DNA of 64,000 bases from Adiantum capillus-veneris (GCA_014529385.2 CM043966.1:35307125-35371124), one strand, 5' to 3'. Shown: positions 23,857 through 36,468, counted from the first letter of the stretch. Translations and numbers: made by a program. The notes: generated from the sequence alone by a model not told the origin.

Positions 23857-24775
23857 TGTTAACTGAGTCAACGTCAGTTTACAAGAGCTACTAAAGACCA
23901 AAGATGTATGGATGCACATCGAGGATGAATACAAAGAAGCAGTAAACTTTGGAGTTACACATTTTTCACGATTTCCCAAAATGGTCATGTATTGTAAATT
24001 CCCGATTTATTTCAAGCCATTGTAATATTTTAATGTGTTACGGGCTCAATGGGAGTTCCAAGCTGTAAAGAATAGGTCAATTAGTGTGTCTAGGTAGTAG
24101 ATTCAGTAAGTGGTGGAGTTCTAAAGGCCTTGGGCACTTGGACATTGCATATTTTTACCCTAGGTATATAAGGCAGTGTGTAAAAGAAATTAGGGTTCTC
24201 AAGCTTATTTGTTAAGAGCACTCTTGGTGAGAGATCTTGAGGTGTGTGGCTATGGAGTCCTTGAGCTTCTCCTTGCTCATGTGACTTGGTTAACACTATT
24301 CAATGATTAGTTCTCTTTCACTATGCCTCTCTCATGCTTCTTATGATTGCCTATGATGCTTAGATTAGCTAGATCTTAACTAATTAGTGGTTAATCTTGC
24401 TCTAATCTTGTGTGATTGCCCTCTTTTGCTTGTGTGTGCATGTAGGTTCGATTGGAGTGTGGTGCTCAAGAGATCTATGTGTGTGTGCTTTCAATTAGTG
24501 TGTTGCATGATAGGATTAGTGTTGTGTGCATCTTGCAATCGTTAATGTGTGGTTGGGTTGATTGGAGGTGAAGGGAAGTGGATGTGGAGATTGCCCATCA
24601 TTGTGGCTTAGCTCCTCCATAGGCCAAGAAGCTCACCTCATAGAGCCACCATTCGTGTTGCCATGATTAGCTCACTAATCGTGTGACTGCTTCCATGCCC
24701 TAGCCGGGTAGCTCATCCCTTCGGATTGATAATTTTGTTGGTCATTGGAGCTATGCAACGAAGGGACCCCCAACA
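23857..24775 (+). repeat. 3' LTR of LTR element 1
   Basis: 919 bp, TGTTAACTGAGTCAACG...CCCCCAACA, homologous to 13941-14832, with a matching TATA region near 24171. Confidence 0.88.
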
Positions 24776-25400
24776 GTACCAAGTTACAATGATGGAAAGA
24801 CCCATATACATTATAAAACAAGCTCACCTGACATGTGTCGCCAATCCGTGATTCTTAATCAATGGTCTAGAGGTGCACCAATTCTCCACCCACTCTCTTA
24901 TGGCCTTCTGAAGGCCAAAAAGAAAGTTTTTAGCCATGTGATACTAATTCACAAGCTTTATCCAATGGTCCACAGTTGCACCAAAAATCCAATGCGTTAC
25001 TAAGAACTCCTTATGTAGTCCAATAAAAAATAGAAACTATTATCATTATTTTGCCATGTGACACTACTTTGTAAGCTTCATCCAAACCAATGGTCCAGAT
25101 ATGCACCCAGAAACCAACCCATTACTAAGGACTACTTATGTAGTCCAATAATCCCTTTTCTACTGTCATTCGATGACATGTCATAGGTTTGGTGGTTGTG
25201 TGACCTTCTTTGTTTTTTGCAAAACTCACAATGGTGAATGGATTTTATTGATAGATCCAAACAATCATATTCCTGTCATGCTTGTGACGAACCATGACCT
25301 CTTCAACATATCATAGATACATCGGCTGGGGGAGCCACCCCATGACCATGGATGAGCCCACACTTTTAATTTTGTATGTCTGTTATTGCAATGCCCAGGG
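24776..25400. repeat. flanking DNA with ~130-bp duplicated unit
   Basis: Continues the target repeat (ACCAAGTTACAATGATGGAA). Two copies of a unit beginning GCCATGTGA(T/C)ACTA (about 24933 and 25058) and ending CTTATGTAGTCCAATAA are about 125 bp apart. No coding signal. Confidence 0.6.
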
Positions 25401-26918
25401 TCGTGTTCCACTCTTGTGAGTTCCTTTGCTTTTCAATGGCGATGATCATTACCTTGCTCTCTTGGACTATCTCCGCGAACTTAGCTATTTCCCAGTAGTT
25501 CTCAAAGATTTGGCAGTTCCTTGCCTTCTAGATGTGTTTGAAGAAGCAATACCTCACAATTTGTGTAGCGATGAGCAGTGCATGGTTCCCACAACTCTTC
25601 CCTCCCAAGAAAAGATCGTTATTAAAGAATCCTATTTTCCAATTTTTTGGACCTATTTGCAGATCTTGCTTGCCAGACCACAAATGGTCAGATAGTCCTT
25701 AAAAAGGCATAGAGCTCTTCTTAAGCAGTTCTACATTGCGAGCATATATATGGACCAATTTCCCTGGCAAGGACCTTCACTCCAGTTGGCATGGCTTCCC
25801 ATAGCACCTTCCATAAGAAAACCTTCATCCTATGCAGCCATTGAGGGTGCCATTATGTTCTTGACTACTGTCTCCCACCTTGATTGGCCAATTTTTACCC
25901 CATTGCTCATTGAGCGGGGAGAACCAATTCTGAGATGCCATAAGGGTGAGATACACGTCCTTACTTTAGTAAATGTCTGTTCACAGGCCAGTGCCAAGCT
26001 TTCCACTTGACCTTGGATTCACAATCCGACAGATACCACCTCTCGAGCCGTTCTAAAGCTCTATTGATCAACAATCTTTTTGACCCACTGAGGCTAACCT
26101 CGAAGGCTAGTTGATCCATTCCTTTCCAATAGCCTCTGTTGTAGTCCTACAATTGGCCTATGCGTCTAATACTTTGTTATTAACCTTTCTTGCAATTTCC
26201 CTCCAGAAAGGGGTCATAAGGATGCCTCCAACCTTAGATAGCCAAGGGGACCATTGAGATATAGAGTTGTGGAAGTACCTTGGTAGCTCTCCCCATTCCA
26301 AAGACTCCATCGCTCTGTTGCATTTCTGAGTAAGCTCTCCTGTTGTACCCCCAAGTTTCAGGATGGTCCACAGCGGTGCCACCAGCTTGTCTTGCACCTC
26401 TAGTCCTTTCAATGGCCGCTGTGAGCGTATTCTGGAGCTATCCATCATATCCTTGGCCATAATGGCCCAAGCCTGACCTTTCTCAACGAGGGCTACCATA
26501 AACTTGGCGCATTGAGCCTCCCCGTGAGTGCTGGGGTTAAGTATCCCAAGCCCTCCTTGTTCCATAGATCTTGTAATCGTATCCCATTTCGCCCACTACA
26601 ACGGTTGCTACGTCTTTAGTGTTGTTCTTCGTTAAAAATCTCTTAATTGGTTTCAGGAACTCTTTCCAGTTGCATTTAGCTAGCTTAAGCAGTGGACCGT
26701 TGAAGGCTATATAAGGCAACATATAAGAATTGATAACCTTCACTCTGCTTGAAAAGGGAAGAAGCACATACTCCCACCTCCGCATTTTAATCTTGACTTT
26801 CTCCAGCTTATGAGTAATGTCCACCCCCAAAGGGGCTCCCAGGTGTCAAAATATCTTCTTTTTTTACAGTGTCTCCCCGGTCCACATAGACAGATCAAAG
26901 GAGCTGTTCTCGGGGGGG

Positions 26919-26980
<62 letters not shown>

Positions 26981-27310
26981 AATCTCAATTTTTCAATACT
27001 ACACTTTGATCCTGAGGCTAAGGCATACGTTTGCACAATTTTCAGAACCTCCTTGATAACCTCAGGGCAAGCCTTAAGGAATAGCAGTGAGTCATCCGCA
27101 AAAAGCTTAGCCAGTAGTTGGTCGTTATTAGGCAGAGCCAATCCTTGGATCTCTCCTTTAGCGGCACTGTCTTCCAATAGTGTGACTAGAGGGTGATATC
27201 CAATGGCGAACATCAGAGGGGCAAGGGGGCATCCCTATTTAATTGATCTTTTAATCTCAAAAGCACCCACAATCCTCTCATTCAACTGGCCTCATGACTA
27301 AGTAACACAT
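25400..27310 (-). pseudogene. LINE A, 5'-truncated ORF2 (RT C-half to zinc-finger tail)
   Basis: Reading on the minus strand from about 27300: NERIVGAFEIKRSIK, stop, GCPLAPLMFAIG, then LLAKLFADDSLLF (RT catalytic box near 27091-27102). Next come a microsatellite-disrupted stretch, RWEYVLLPFSSRVKVINSYM, YFHNSISQWSPWLSK, and FWREIARKVNNKVL. The tail near 25640-25900 aligns at the DNA level with the zinc-binding RT tail of LINE C at 63780-64000. It is the same family as LINE C (58430-64000) but truncated before the early RT motifs, and it has stops and frameshifts. The plus-strand open frames at 25426-26010 are its shadows. Confidence 0.85.
26921..26978. repeat. (GA)n tract inside LINE A
   Basis: 58 bp of GA, preceded by G10, sit inside the LINE A RT frame. 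LINE C has only a short CCCTCTCAGA seed at the matching place (about 62108), so the microsatellite grew from, or replaced, coding sequence. Confidence 0.9.
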
Positions 27311-27319
27311 AGCATTAAA

Positions 27320-27337
27320 GGGGGGGGGGGGGGGGGG
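27320..27337. repeat. poly(G)18 tract at LINE A 5' truncation
   Basis: Eighteen consecutive G at the point where LINE A homology stops. It may be a true junction or an assembly-difficult spot. Confidence 0.9.
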
Positions 27338-27484
27338 TAAAGGGGATTGAAGGCAGGGAAGTTGGCACACGAAATTTGGAGAGATCACAGCCGTCAATGC
27401 ACACTTAAGAACTAAACCCGGACACACGAATTAAACCCGGGCAACGCCTGTAAGTTAATAATAAAGGGTTGTAAAATTGCACAT

Positions 27485-27720
27485 GAGTACAACATGCGTG
27501 CACGGGTGAAATGGCTAGCCCATGCCTCACAAAACTTGGGCTGCAAGGTCTTGGGTTCAAAATCGGGCGACGGGTGGCACAATTCTTTGCTTTGTCCGGT
27601 TCCGTTTCGCTTCGAATCTTGCCTTGGACTTCCCAAGTGTCGATCCCCTTACCCCCCTTTGTGTCACTTAGTGTCATGGTTCAGCTGGTTGTGTGAATTC
27701 CTAACAACAACCATGCACGT
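27485..27720 (+). mobile_element. possible tRNA-derived SINE
   Basis: GAAATGGCTAGCCCATG resembles a Pol III A box region and GGGTTCAAAATCGGGCG a B box (GGTTCAANNC), about 40 bp apart as in tRNA-like SINE heads. The tail carries TTCCGTTTCGCTTCGAATCT and a pyrimidine-rich end. I see no second copy and no clear target duplication, so this stays tentative. Confidence 0.4.
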
Positions 27721-27950
27721 ATGCAGTCAAAGAAGTGGGCAATGGGCATTGGGTATGCTATCCTTTTTCGTGATGCACGAGGTTGAGAACTTGAGGTACA
27801 TTATTGCGGAAAGTGGTTAGAAATTGACACGTTCCTAGGTGTACTCTCAAGCTAAAAGTTGAGGGTAGGTGGCAAAAAGCTAATGTGAGGAATGCCTTTC
27901 AAGTTTCCTCGCTTTCCCTTTCCTCAGCCTGCCTGTGTTTCCCTCCTTTG

Positions 27951-27952
<2 letters not shown>

Positions 27953-27987
<35 letters not shown>
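27953..27987. repeat. poly(C)35 tract
   Basis: Thirty-five consecutive C, flanked by TTTGAA and TCCCTCCTACC. Such a run is rare in assembled plant DNA. Confidence 0.95.
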
Positions 27988-27990
<3 letters not shown>

Positions 27991-28168
27991 CTCCTACCTT
28001 GCGTAGATGGCGACAGAGGTGTGACCATCTCCCCTCCTTTCTCTCTGCACCCCTTCTCGTGCCGCCCCTACCTTGCGGAGATGGCGACAAAGGCGCCCTA
28101 CAGGGCTGTAGCAGAACCTTCCGTCGTTCTGACCCTACCCTGCACACAGAGGGGGCCTTGCCTCGTGC

Positions 28169-28295
<127 letters not shown>

Positions 28296-28452
28296 AAACT
28301 ATGTGCAGTCCTTCAAAAGCAGAAAGCTAACCCCCCTCCCCCAAAGAAACACTCTTGCCTTTACGCATATTGACCAAGGTTCAGAACACAATCAAACATT
28401 GCCTCAGGAGCTTGGTCTGTCAAAGATAGCACTGGCGACAGACGCTTTCACG

Positions 28453-28455
<3 letters not shown>

Positions 28456-28485
<30 letters not shown>
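28456..28485. repeat. (GA)n microsatellite
   Basis: About 30 bp of GA. Confidence 0.9.
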
Positions 28486-28487
<2 letters not shown>

Positions 28488-28737
28488 ATAAATTAGAAAG
28501 AGAAGGCATGGCCTCCACCGCAACTACTCTCACTCAGCTTTCCACTAACGCTCTTTCCTTTTCCTTGTAAAAGTAATGAGCCTAATTTCTGATTTAAAAT
28601 GATTGGGTACCCCCTACTCATTCGTTCTTTAAAAAAAAAAAATCCTTTAAAGATTCCATCATTAGATCGTCACTCTACCCCTAGCAATCAAATGTCACAC
28701 ACAGTCGCCTCCATCACTAGGACGCCCTGCAGTCCTC

Positions 28738-28740
<3 letters not shown>

Positions 28741-28819
<79 letters not shown>
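28741..28819. repeat. (GA)n microsatellite
   Basis: 79 bp of uninterrupted GA. Confidence 0.97.
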
Positions 28820-28821
<2 letters not shown>

Positions 28822-29228
28822 TATACTAGCATCTTTGAAAGGCCAAAATAACCAATTTGTTCCAGAATTGCAGAGGATGCCGCTGCCTCTTCCCAATCTG
28901 TTGCCCATGGCTTCCCCCACACACGTGCGGTGCCTATGTTCCTTCTGTTCCACTGGCGAGAGTCTCAGCAAATTCACGTTAATTCGACCTTTTCCAAGAT
29001 TGTGACCACATACTCGAATTCACATGAGAGTAGCATCGAACCTACGCGCTCTCATTTAACCACTTGAGCAGCAGTCCTTCCTCGAGTGCTGCAGAGCCAT
29101 CTATTTCATTAAAAAGACATTACGCTCGCAGCCCACCCTTTCGCTTCGCCCACCCTTCCCGTTGCACTTACCCTTTCACTTCGCCGACCGCCTTGCCCGT
29201 GGACTCCAACACATGACGCCCTGGATAG

Positions 29229-29231
<3 letters not shown>

Positions 29232-29322
<91 letters not shown>

Positions 29323-29323
29323 T
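29232..29323. repeat. (CT)n(CA)n compound microsatellite
   Basis: CT run to 29300, then CA to 29323. Confidence 0.97.
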
Positions 29324-30353
29324 ACAAAAACCCCGTCCCCCCTGCTCCTTTCCGTCTCTATTGCGCCACTGGTAAAGTTTGCCCAAGAGTGCACCGATGC
29401 ATTATCGTCGCAGTTTCCGGCTGTGCGCAACATTCATTTGCATCGGTATCACTTCAGATTCTGCACCTATTTTCTTCTTTAAAATGTGTAGCATTTACTC
29501 TTTGCTCATGATTTTTTTGGCAATACTCACTCAACTGAGTGAGTTGAAAAGAAGCCATACATCTTCCATGCTCAAAATGAGCCATGGAGTGCAAAAAATA
29601 ATACATCAGATATGTCAGGCTAACAGGCACCATTTAAAACATGAAACACCTTCCAAGGATCACCCAAAGGCCACAAAAAACATACATACAACCATACAAT
29701 CAAGGAAGGAGGAGGTAGGGGGGGAACTTGGGAGCTCCATCACCTGCAAGAATTGGAAGACCCACCACCTTGGAAGCCACAAATCTACTCAAGCTGCCAC
29801 CACGTATAGATCCCCCACATCATGAGTCAACAAACCTTGAACTTCAAAAAAGAAGGCAAAACGAAGCGAGCCGAAGGAGAGTAGACCGAGCCAAGAGAGA
29901 ATGCCCCATAATGAGGAGCTTACACCATACCAACACAGGAACCCCATCAGTCCTTCATCCAAACACCAGACTGAAATGGAAGCCCACACCGCAGGACCAA
30001 GAAGACCTTTTGCCACCATGATCGACCAATCCTGTCACAATCGTCAAGCATGCCAGAGAACCTGATCCCCCTTACAAACCACCAAGACCGCTAGCGAGCG
30101 ATGAAACCCTACATAGGAGGACTCTAGACCACTTGGAAGGTTCCCTAAGCAGAACAATTGCACTACAACCCCATGATCAGTGCCCACGCCATCATCATTG
30201 TACTCCAAAGAAGACTCTCATATCAATCCCAAGAGGGAAGCAAAGACAATCGGTGATGGTTACACTTTGCTGCAAATGATCGTCTTCCTCTCTCCCCCCC
30301 TTCTCTATTTCTCTTTTTCAAATCAAATGGCTGCAATAGATATAGTATGTAAT
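29324..30353. other. unassigned spacer
   Basis: Weakly open plus frames (29379-29825, 29728-30021) with no family resemblance and mixed composition. A 9-bp-arm palindrome, ACTCACTCA-AC-TGAGTGAGT, is at 29525-29544. Nothing else seen. Confidence 0.35.
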
Positions 30354-30376
30354 TCTCTCTCTCTCTCTCTCTCCCC

Positions 30377-30415
<39 letters not shown>

Positions 30416-30526
30416 CATATATATGTATGTATGTATATATATACACACACATATATATGTATATATACATACATACATACATATATATGTATATATACAT
30501 ACATACATACATACACACACATACAT

Positions 30527-30618
<92 letters not shown>

Positions 30619-30620
30619 TC
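30354..30620. repeat. (CT)n then (TA/ATAC/CA)n microsatellite complex
   Basis: CT run to about 30398, then about 220 bp built from TATATG, TATATAC, CATACATAC and CACACA words with many internal palindromes. It is capable of cruciform formation and hard to assemble. Confidence 0.95.
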
Positions 30621-30639
30621 TAGGCTGTAGCGCATGGGG

Positions 30640-30641
<2 letters not shown>

Positions 30642-30723
<82 letters not shown>
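30642..30723. repeat. (CT)n microsatellite
   Basis: 82 bp of uninterrupted CT. Confidence 0.97.
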
Positions 30724-30726
<3 letters not shown>

Positions 30727-30810
30727 TGCGATGAAGCCTTCAAGCTACATTAGGAGTGTGTGAGAGAGAGATGCGTGAATGCACCAAGAGCCCAATAATT
30801 TTTTAAGCTG

Positions 30811-30864
<54 letters not shown>
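30811..30864. repeat. (CT)n(CA)n tract at start of unit 1
   Basis: CT to 30834, then CA to 30864. A CA tract precedes each of the three tandem units (also 38153-38192 and 45660-45690). Confidence 0.95.
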
Positions 30865-30867
<3 letters not shown>

Positions 30868-32791
30868 CTAGGATAAAGTGTTAAAATCACTATATTGATA
30901 CTGGTACTACTTTTACTAGAGCTAGTATTGGTGCTGGAGCTACCTATGTACTGATAATGGTACGAGTACTTATTATACTAGACTGGAACTGATACTATTT
31001 ATGTACTGATACTGGTGTTACATGAGTCCTAGTACTGTACTGAACAGGTACTGGTACGTTACTGAAGCGAAATGGAACTACCTGTGTATCGGTACTTTAT
31101 TACATTGAACCGGTTCTACTTGTGAATTGATGCTACTTGTGTACTGATACTGGTTTCACTTGTGTCCTGGTACTATACTGTACTGGTAATGGTACTTTAT
31201 TGCGCTGAACTAATATTGTTGCCACTTGATTGGTACTGTTTGTGTAGTATACTGGTACGGGGGACTGCTTGTGAGACTCATACTGGTGCTAACTGTGTAC
31301 TGGTATTGTATAGTTAGTCAACTGGTGCATCTTTGGTTCTTGAGCATAACAGATTAAATGCACTGAATGACCGGTTGGTTATGATGACAGTGGCTGAATA
31401 TTGTTAACAACAAATATTAAAATATGGAATATTGGTTTTACCACTTTCTACTCTGACTAAATGGTTTTTGGGCTTATTTGGTATATATTGGACTAGTGCT
31501 ACTTGTGTACTGGTACTGGTGCTACTTCTGGACCAATACTATACTGGTGCGGTACTAGTGATACTGGTACTGGTGCTATTTGTGTACTGATACTAGTATT
31601 GGTGCTACTAGTGATACTAGTAATGGGTGAAATATAGTAGGTAATTTGGTAGTTGAGAATTTGGAGGTGTCTTTAAAGACACTTAATTGACGCATTACAC
31701 ACATATGTTCATTCAGCGGGTTTCCTGGATCTGTAAACCCTGTCATTTTCTTAATTTCATGGTGGCTCCATCCTGACAGGCCCATGCTACAACACCCTCT
31801 AAGTGCTATCTCATTCTCTCTCCTGAGCTCTCTCCCTGTCTCTGTACTAGGCAGCGCTGCTGTATTTGTCGTACCTCTTGATGATGGGCCCGCCATAATG
31901 CGCTGGAGGAATATGTCCACTTGCTCTAAACTCTATAAAAGGTGAGCTCCATGCTCACTTAGTATTGGTACTGTTTGCTTAGTATTTTGGAGAACTATCT
32001 ATACATTAGGAATGTGAGGACTTTACCTGCAAAAAGGGGTAGTGTTAAGTGTCGGATGTATGGCAAACGTCATGGATAAACAGACTATTGTGGAGTTGGT
32101 TGTTATGACTCAATCTCAGGTGACTTTTTTGCATTGAAATGGACTGTTTTCCAACGGTTTGATGGTTGTGAGTATTCCTCATGCATATGCCGGTAGAGGC
32201 ACTTGACTAGCTTCTTTGGTTGAACTTTATCTCATGAGAGCTTTTAAAGCACAAGCGGCTTGTAAAGCACAATGATTTCATCTCTAAATATATGATTAGT
32301 TTGACCTTTCTTATTATTTATCTTTGAAAGCAATCATGTTGGGTGACATCTAAAACATGTGGGATACCCATGCATCACTTGCATACAGTACCAATGCTAA
32401 CTAAATGTTGTTTTGTTTCCATGGATACAGGTGAGGGTTACCTTCTCAACTATGGTTTTCAAAGTTCCTTGGCTTGAAGATGGCGGACTATTACATCTTC
32501 CGGCTCTTGATTTCAGCACTTGTGTATAACTGTTCTCTACTATGAATGGGAATTATACCACCTTTTCATTGACATAGTTTATAGGGTCTTTTGTAATCTG
32601 AAAGGATTCTTTGATGTATATGTTATATTGTTATTGAAACATACACACAACTAACACCAAGAATAGTAGTAATACTACTCAAAGACCTAGTTACTATATT
32701 TTAATCCCTTGGTATATGTCCTAGACAATTTTACCTTGGATTGATCCTTGAGGGATGGGGCTCTCTTCACACGGTTCTCCTGGTCAATTGA
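30865..32791. repeat. tandem 2.5-kb unit 1, left part
   Basis: Starts GCTAGGATAAAGTGTTAAAA and is built in its first kilobase from degenerate TACTGG/TGGTAC words. It continues with a 16-bp palindrome GTGTCTTTAAAGACAC (about 31668), a TATA-like CTCTATAAAAGG (31931-31942), and AGGGATGGGGCTCTCTTCAC near its break. It is homologous to unit 2 (38193-40034 plus 44932-45690) and unit 3 (45691-46881 plus 53360-54308). Interrupted at 32792 by a 4.8-kb insertion. No coding signal. Confidence 0.88.
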
Positions 32792-34474
32792 GTCTTACCT
32801 TGTGACGAGCAAGATTTTTTGAGCAAAGGAAAATTCGAGCGAATGTATAAGGAAATCAAATGGGCCAATGAAACCACATTTACTTGAGATAGAGAAAATT
32901 GAAGCATTCATTGAGCTCATAGTGGAGCTTCCCTCATCATAATGCTCAATCTAATTTGAATAATTGTTGTGCAACTAGGTAGCCACTAGAAGAAACTATG
33001 TGGACTCCTTTCTTGAAGCCCTAAGTGCTCATAGCCATAGCATCGATTACAAAGAGTATCTAGAGTCTTTTATGCAATTGAGGCTCGATGTCTTGTCACT
33101 AAGCTTAATGAAACTTCAAGTGTCTTTTTGGTCAAGGTCCCAAGATAATGAAATTTGTAGTCAGTGAAGAATGTCCATTGATTGCTCTTTGCTTGGTTCA
33201 AAAGCTTATCAAATGTGACTTCTTTCTTGGAGGGTGAGAGCTTGGCCTGGTAACAGGATCTGGTTGGGTGCAACACGAAGGGACTCCCGCAATCGCAATG
33301 GCTTCCTTAGTGTGCTCAAGTCCGTTTACTCAATGAGGGTCAAATGAACTTTGATACCATGAGATAAAGAGTGTGGCATATATATTACTGACATAGAACA
33401 CTTCATTAGCATGGTTGAATTTTTAGGAAGGCAAGGTCTCTTAACAAAGTTATACGAGTTACCAAGATGAGGTTAACATCTAATTATCAGCTTGCATAGT
33501 TAGCACATGTTGCTTGGGACAAACTCTCATTTTTCTTTCTTTTGTCTCGTTCTTAAGACTTGAAAAATTGACACCTAGAAAATTTAGAGTTAAATTGCCT
33601 ACATGTGATGGTTTTTAACACTAGAGGCTCCTCCATATGCTCGACAAAGATGATGCTAGGGGGGCTTTTAATACCTATAATGTGTCCTTATAAGCTTGAT
33701 TGGTGAAACGCACCCTCTAGTGAAATTCTTGTAGGTGGAGAACTTGGAGGGTGTTTTGAACACCCTCCAGATTGTAGAAACACCTCCCAACACACACGTC
33801 AACTAGTGAATGGCGTGCTATGCAACATGTGCATAGTGTTGGGACAATATGAAGCAACCTGTTAAACTTGGGCTAATAGGCACACATGACAAATTTTGAA
33901 GGGCCATTGAAATAAAAAGGGCCCTTTGCTCTAGCCTATGGGGTGCTCTCTAAATTCCATGGATTTGTAATTGTTTTAAACTTCATCTTTAAAATGTAAA
34001 TTTCATTTCCAAACTTGTAAGGTCTCCTTTTTTTCCCAAATGGTAAGGTCTCATTGTTTTTGTTATTCTTGAAAATTGGGAAATATGGAGCTTGTAACCG
34101 ATGCGTGAAAAAAACTATTTTTCAAAAACTTGGCAAACCTACATATAAGTTTATTAAAGAGTAAACTGAACTAAATTTGAAGAATTTTGTACTAAATTTC
34201 TCTAAATTTTGTAGGTTTTCTAACCTTAAAATCAAAACTTTAGTGGCAAAACTCAAAATTTTGAGGTACGTTATTTTAGAGCACTGCATGCTAGTGGGCA
34301 TGAAGAGTGGAAGACAGCGTTATCAGTTGTTCGGGATAGATCATGGGGTCATATGCAGAGGGCAACAACAATAGCAGGAGGTGAAGGAGATTTTAGAGTT
34401 TAGAAGAATAAGGGAAAGCTGAAAGCATACACTCTTGTTTGAGCATGAAGGAGAGCTGTGTTGCTTGCAGTAAT

Positions 34475-34490
34475 AACCCTAGCTAGGGTT
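34475..34490. promoter_or_regulatory. inverted telobox palindrome
   Basis: AACCCTAGCTAGGGTT is a perfect 16-bp palindrome made of two facing plant telobox motifs (AACCCTA). Teloboxes are known promoter elements of translation-related plant genes; here no gene follows that I can identify. Confidence 0.4.
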
Positions 34491-35330
34491 TTTGTTCACT
34501 GGGAAACTTTCACTAACTCCTTGCTCTGTCGGACCTTCGCCCAGGCAGTGCAAGCACATCATCTCCTCACCACTCCAGCCGACATGTAAAAAAGAGCCAC
34601 CACGTGCAGGGTAGACGCCCCTACTAGAGTTATGCCGGTAGGGCAGGCTCTGTATATGTGCTCAGGGTAGGAGGAGACTTTCACTCAACTCCTCGCTCTG
34701 TACTCGGACTGCCGCCCATCATCTCCTCACCACTCCAGCCGACACGTAAAAAGAAGCCCAATAAAGCTAGTTGTAAGGCGGTGTGTGTGTACCTACTGTG
34801 CTTTTCTTTGCATAGCTTCTTGCTCATGACGTGGCGATGTTGTTTATATCCCTAGTCACGATCTTGCTGGTGTGGTCATGCAGCTGGGCAACGTAACCAA
34901 GTGAAGAATCTTCAGGAGGGAGATGCGGTGTATGGGACCTTTCCAAGCATGCAGCACAATTAGTGCCCTTTACCTTTGGCTTTCTTGCAGAATACTTTGT
35001 CGTTGAAGAGAAACTGACAGCATGCAAGTCCTCAAATCGCAGCTTTGTGATATCTGCAACTCAGACTGCAAGCTTGCCATTAGCCGTACTCGTGATCACA
35101 ACCAAAGGCTTTGATAGAGCGCACTTAATAATGGGGCCCCCAGTGGGGTAGGCAGCTTATGATTACAGTCCCCCGTTTTCCCTTCACATAAATTAGCCTT
35201 TGAACCAACTACAACCTCATCCTCTCATTGCTGGCCTGTTCTGGTATAGCAGAGGAGTGCAGATAGGAACCAGTTGTGAGGCAAGGATAAGCATAGATGT
35301 AGCGAGTCAAGTCTTGATGTCTGTGAAAGA

Positions 35331-35555
35331 AAACCCAATGTCAGCCATCTAAAGCTCCCCGTGTCGACGCGGAAGCTTTGGGTCTACTTACTGAGCCCGC
35401 TATTGAAACCCAATGTCACCATCTAAAACTGCCCGCGTCGACGCGGAAGCTTTGGGACTGCTTAATGAGCCAACTATTGAAACCCATTGTCACTATCTAA
35501 AATTGCCCGCGTCGACGCGAAAAGTTTGGGACCGCTTAGTGATCAGCTCCCTATT
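35331..35555. repeat. 74-bp repeat x3 with CCGCGTCGACGCGG palindrome
   Basis: Copies start at 35331, 35406 and 35480 (AAACCCA(A/T)TGTCA). Each holds GTCGACGC inside a palindrome, perfect in copy 2 (CCGCGTCGACGCGG), followed by AGCTTTGGG or AGTTTGGG and GAGCC/GATCAGC. GC-rich compared with its surroundings. Confidence 0.85.
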
Positions 35556-36414
35556 GAAACAAAATCAATAAAAAAAAAATTTACAATAGAACCCAATCTT
35601 TAGCTGCATGAAATCGACCGAGTCATCATGGATGATGTGGGACTTCTCTTTGCCCCTTCATACTGAAATAACACATGTTGAGGTCGCCATGAAGCTTATT
35701 GGAATTAATGAGGGTGCCTGCAAAGATTTAATTTATTAGGGCGTCACTTAATTCATTGAAAGGTGGTATAAAAGACGAAGCTATAAGGGCACTAGCTTAT
35801 AGCGTGCATGCAACGACCCATCTACAGACTGTTTACGGGGGCTTAAAGGGTCTCTCCAAATTTTCCTCCCAAAATAGTCTGTGATGCCATGGATTCTTTT
35901 TAGCGGGGCTAAAGGGTCTCTCCAAATCATAAAACAAGCTAAGATATATATTTCCCACAACAAAATCAAAACCTTCCTTCTCATTTGAACCCCCAAAATC
36001 TGCCCGCACATCCACTGATAGATAGTTTGGAGGGGGTCAATATGCGTAAGTTGCTCATGAAGAGAATTATTAGTGCATTGGGGTTCAAACAGAGGTCTCC
36101 TACAATCATGAGCGAGAGGGTGCATGTACCATCTTGAGTGAGTGACCACTCAAACATTAGCCTATAAGTCTAACTTATTCACGTCTTGAGACACATCTAT
36201 GGTTAAAAAGGAGCACAACAATTTTCGCTTTATAAAAAGAACATTGCATGTGGCAACCACTAAGAGATAGCATCACGATGTTCCCACTATCTATAATGCT
36301 CCCAATCTATTGTTGTAAGGCCCATTTAAATTATGCGTGTGTAGAAAGTTGTCACTTGAACGATGTTAAAGTAAATGAGAAATTCTTCTCCAAATTGTAG
36401 GGAGGAGTTTTTTT

Positions 36415-36416
<2 letters not shown>

Positions 36417-36464
<48 letters not shown>
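36417..36464. repeat. (GA)n microsatellite
   Basis: 48 bp of GA inside the 4.8-kb insertion. Confidence 0.95.

Positions 36465-36468
<4 letters not shown>

Larger units (their letters stand above)
13941..24775 (+). mobile_element. LTR retrotransposon 1 (old, decayed, no RT or integrase seen)
   Basis: Direct repeats starting TGTTAACTGAGTCAA and ending GGGACCCCCAACA bound the element. Flanks are GGACC (13936-13940) and GTACC (24776-24780), a 5-bp target duplication with one change. A primer-site-like stretch follows the left LTR and a polypurine tract precedes the right LTR, both reading on the plus strand. The interior has decayed frames with a zinc-knuckle-like motif and retropepsin-like pieces, but I could not find a reverse transcriptase YxDD box, RNase H or integrase. 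It is either non-autonomous or badly eroded. The primer site points to Ty3/gypsy Athila/Tat-like relatives (family knowledge), while the coding content is atypical. Confidence 0.85.

Noticed and set aside
25426-26010. Plus-strand open frames in LINE A
   Set aside because: The opposite strand aligns with the LINE C tail at DNA level, so these are shadows.
28985-29075. tRNA-like stretch on the minus strand (TGGTTAAATGAG ... GGTTCGATGC)
   Set aside because: A and B boxes are only ~12 bp apart and no cloverleaf can be drawn.
31576-31920. 115-codon minus frame in tandem unit 1
   Set aside because: Not kept open in units 2 and 3 and resembles no family.
35781-36149. 122-codon minus frame in the 4.8-kb insertion
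   Set aside because: Its only feature is an internal duplication (AAAGGGTCTCTCCAAAT twice, ~66 bp apart), with no recognised domain.
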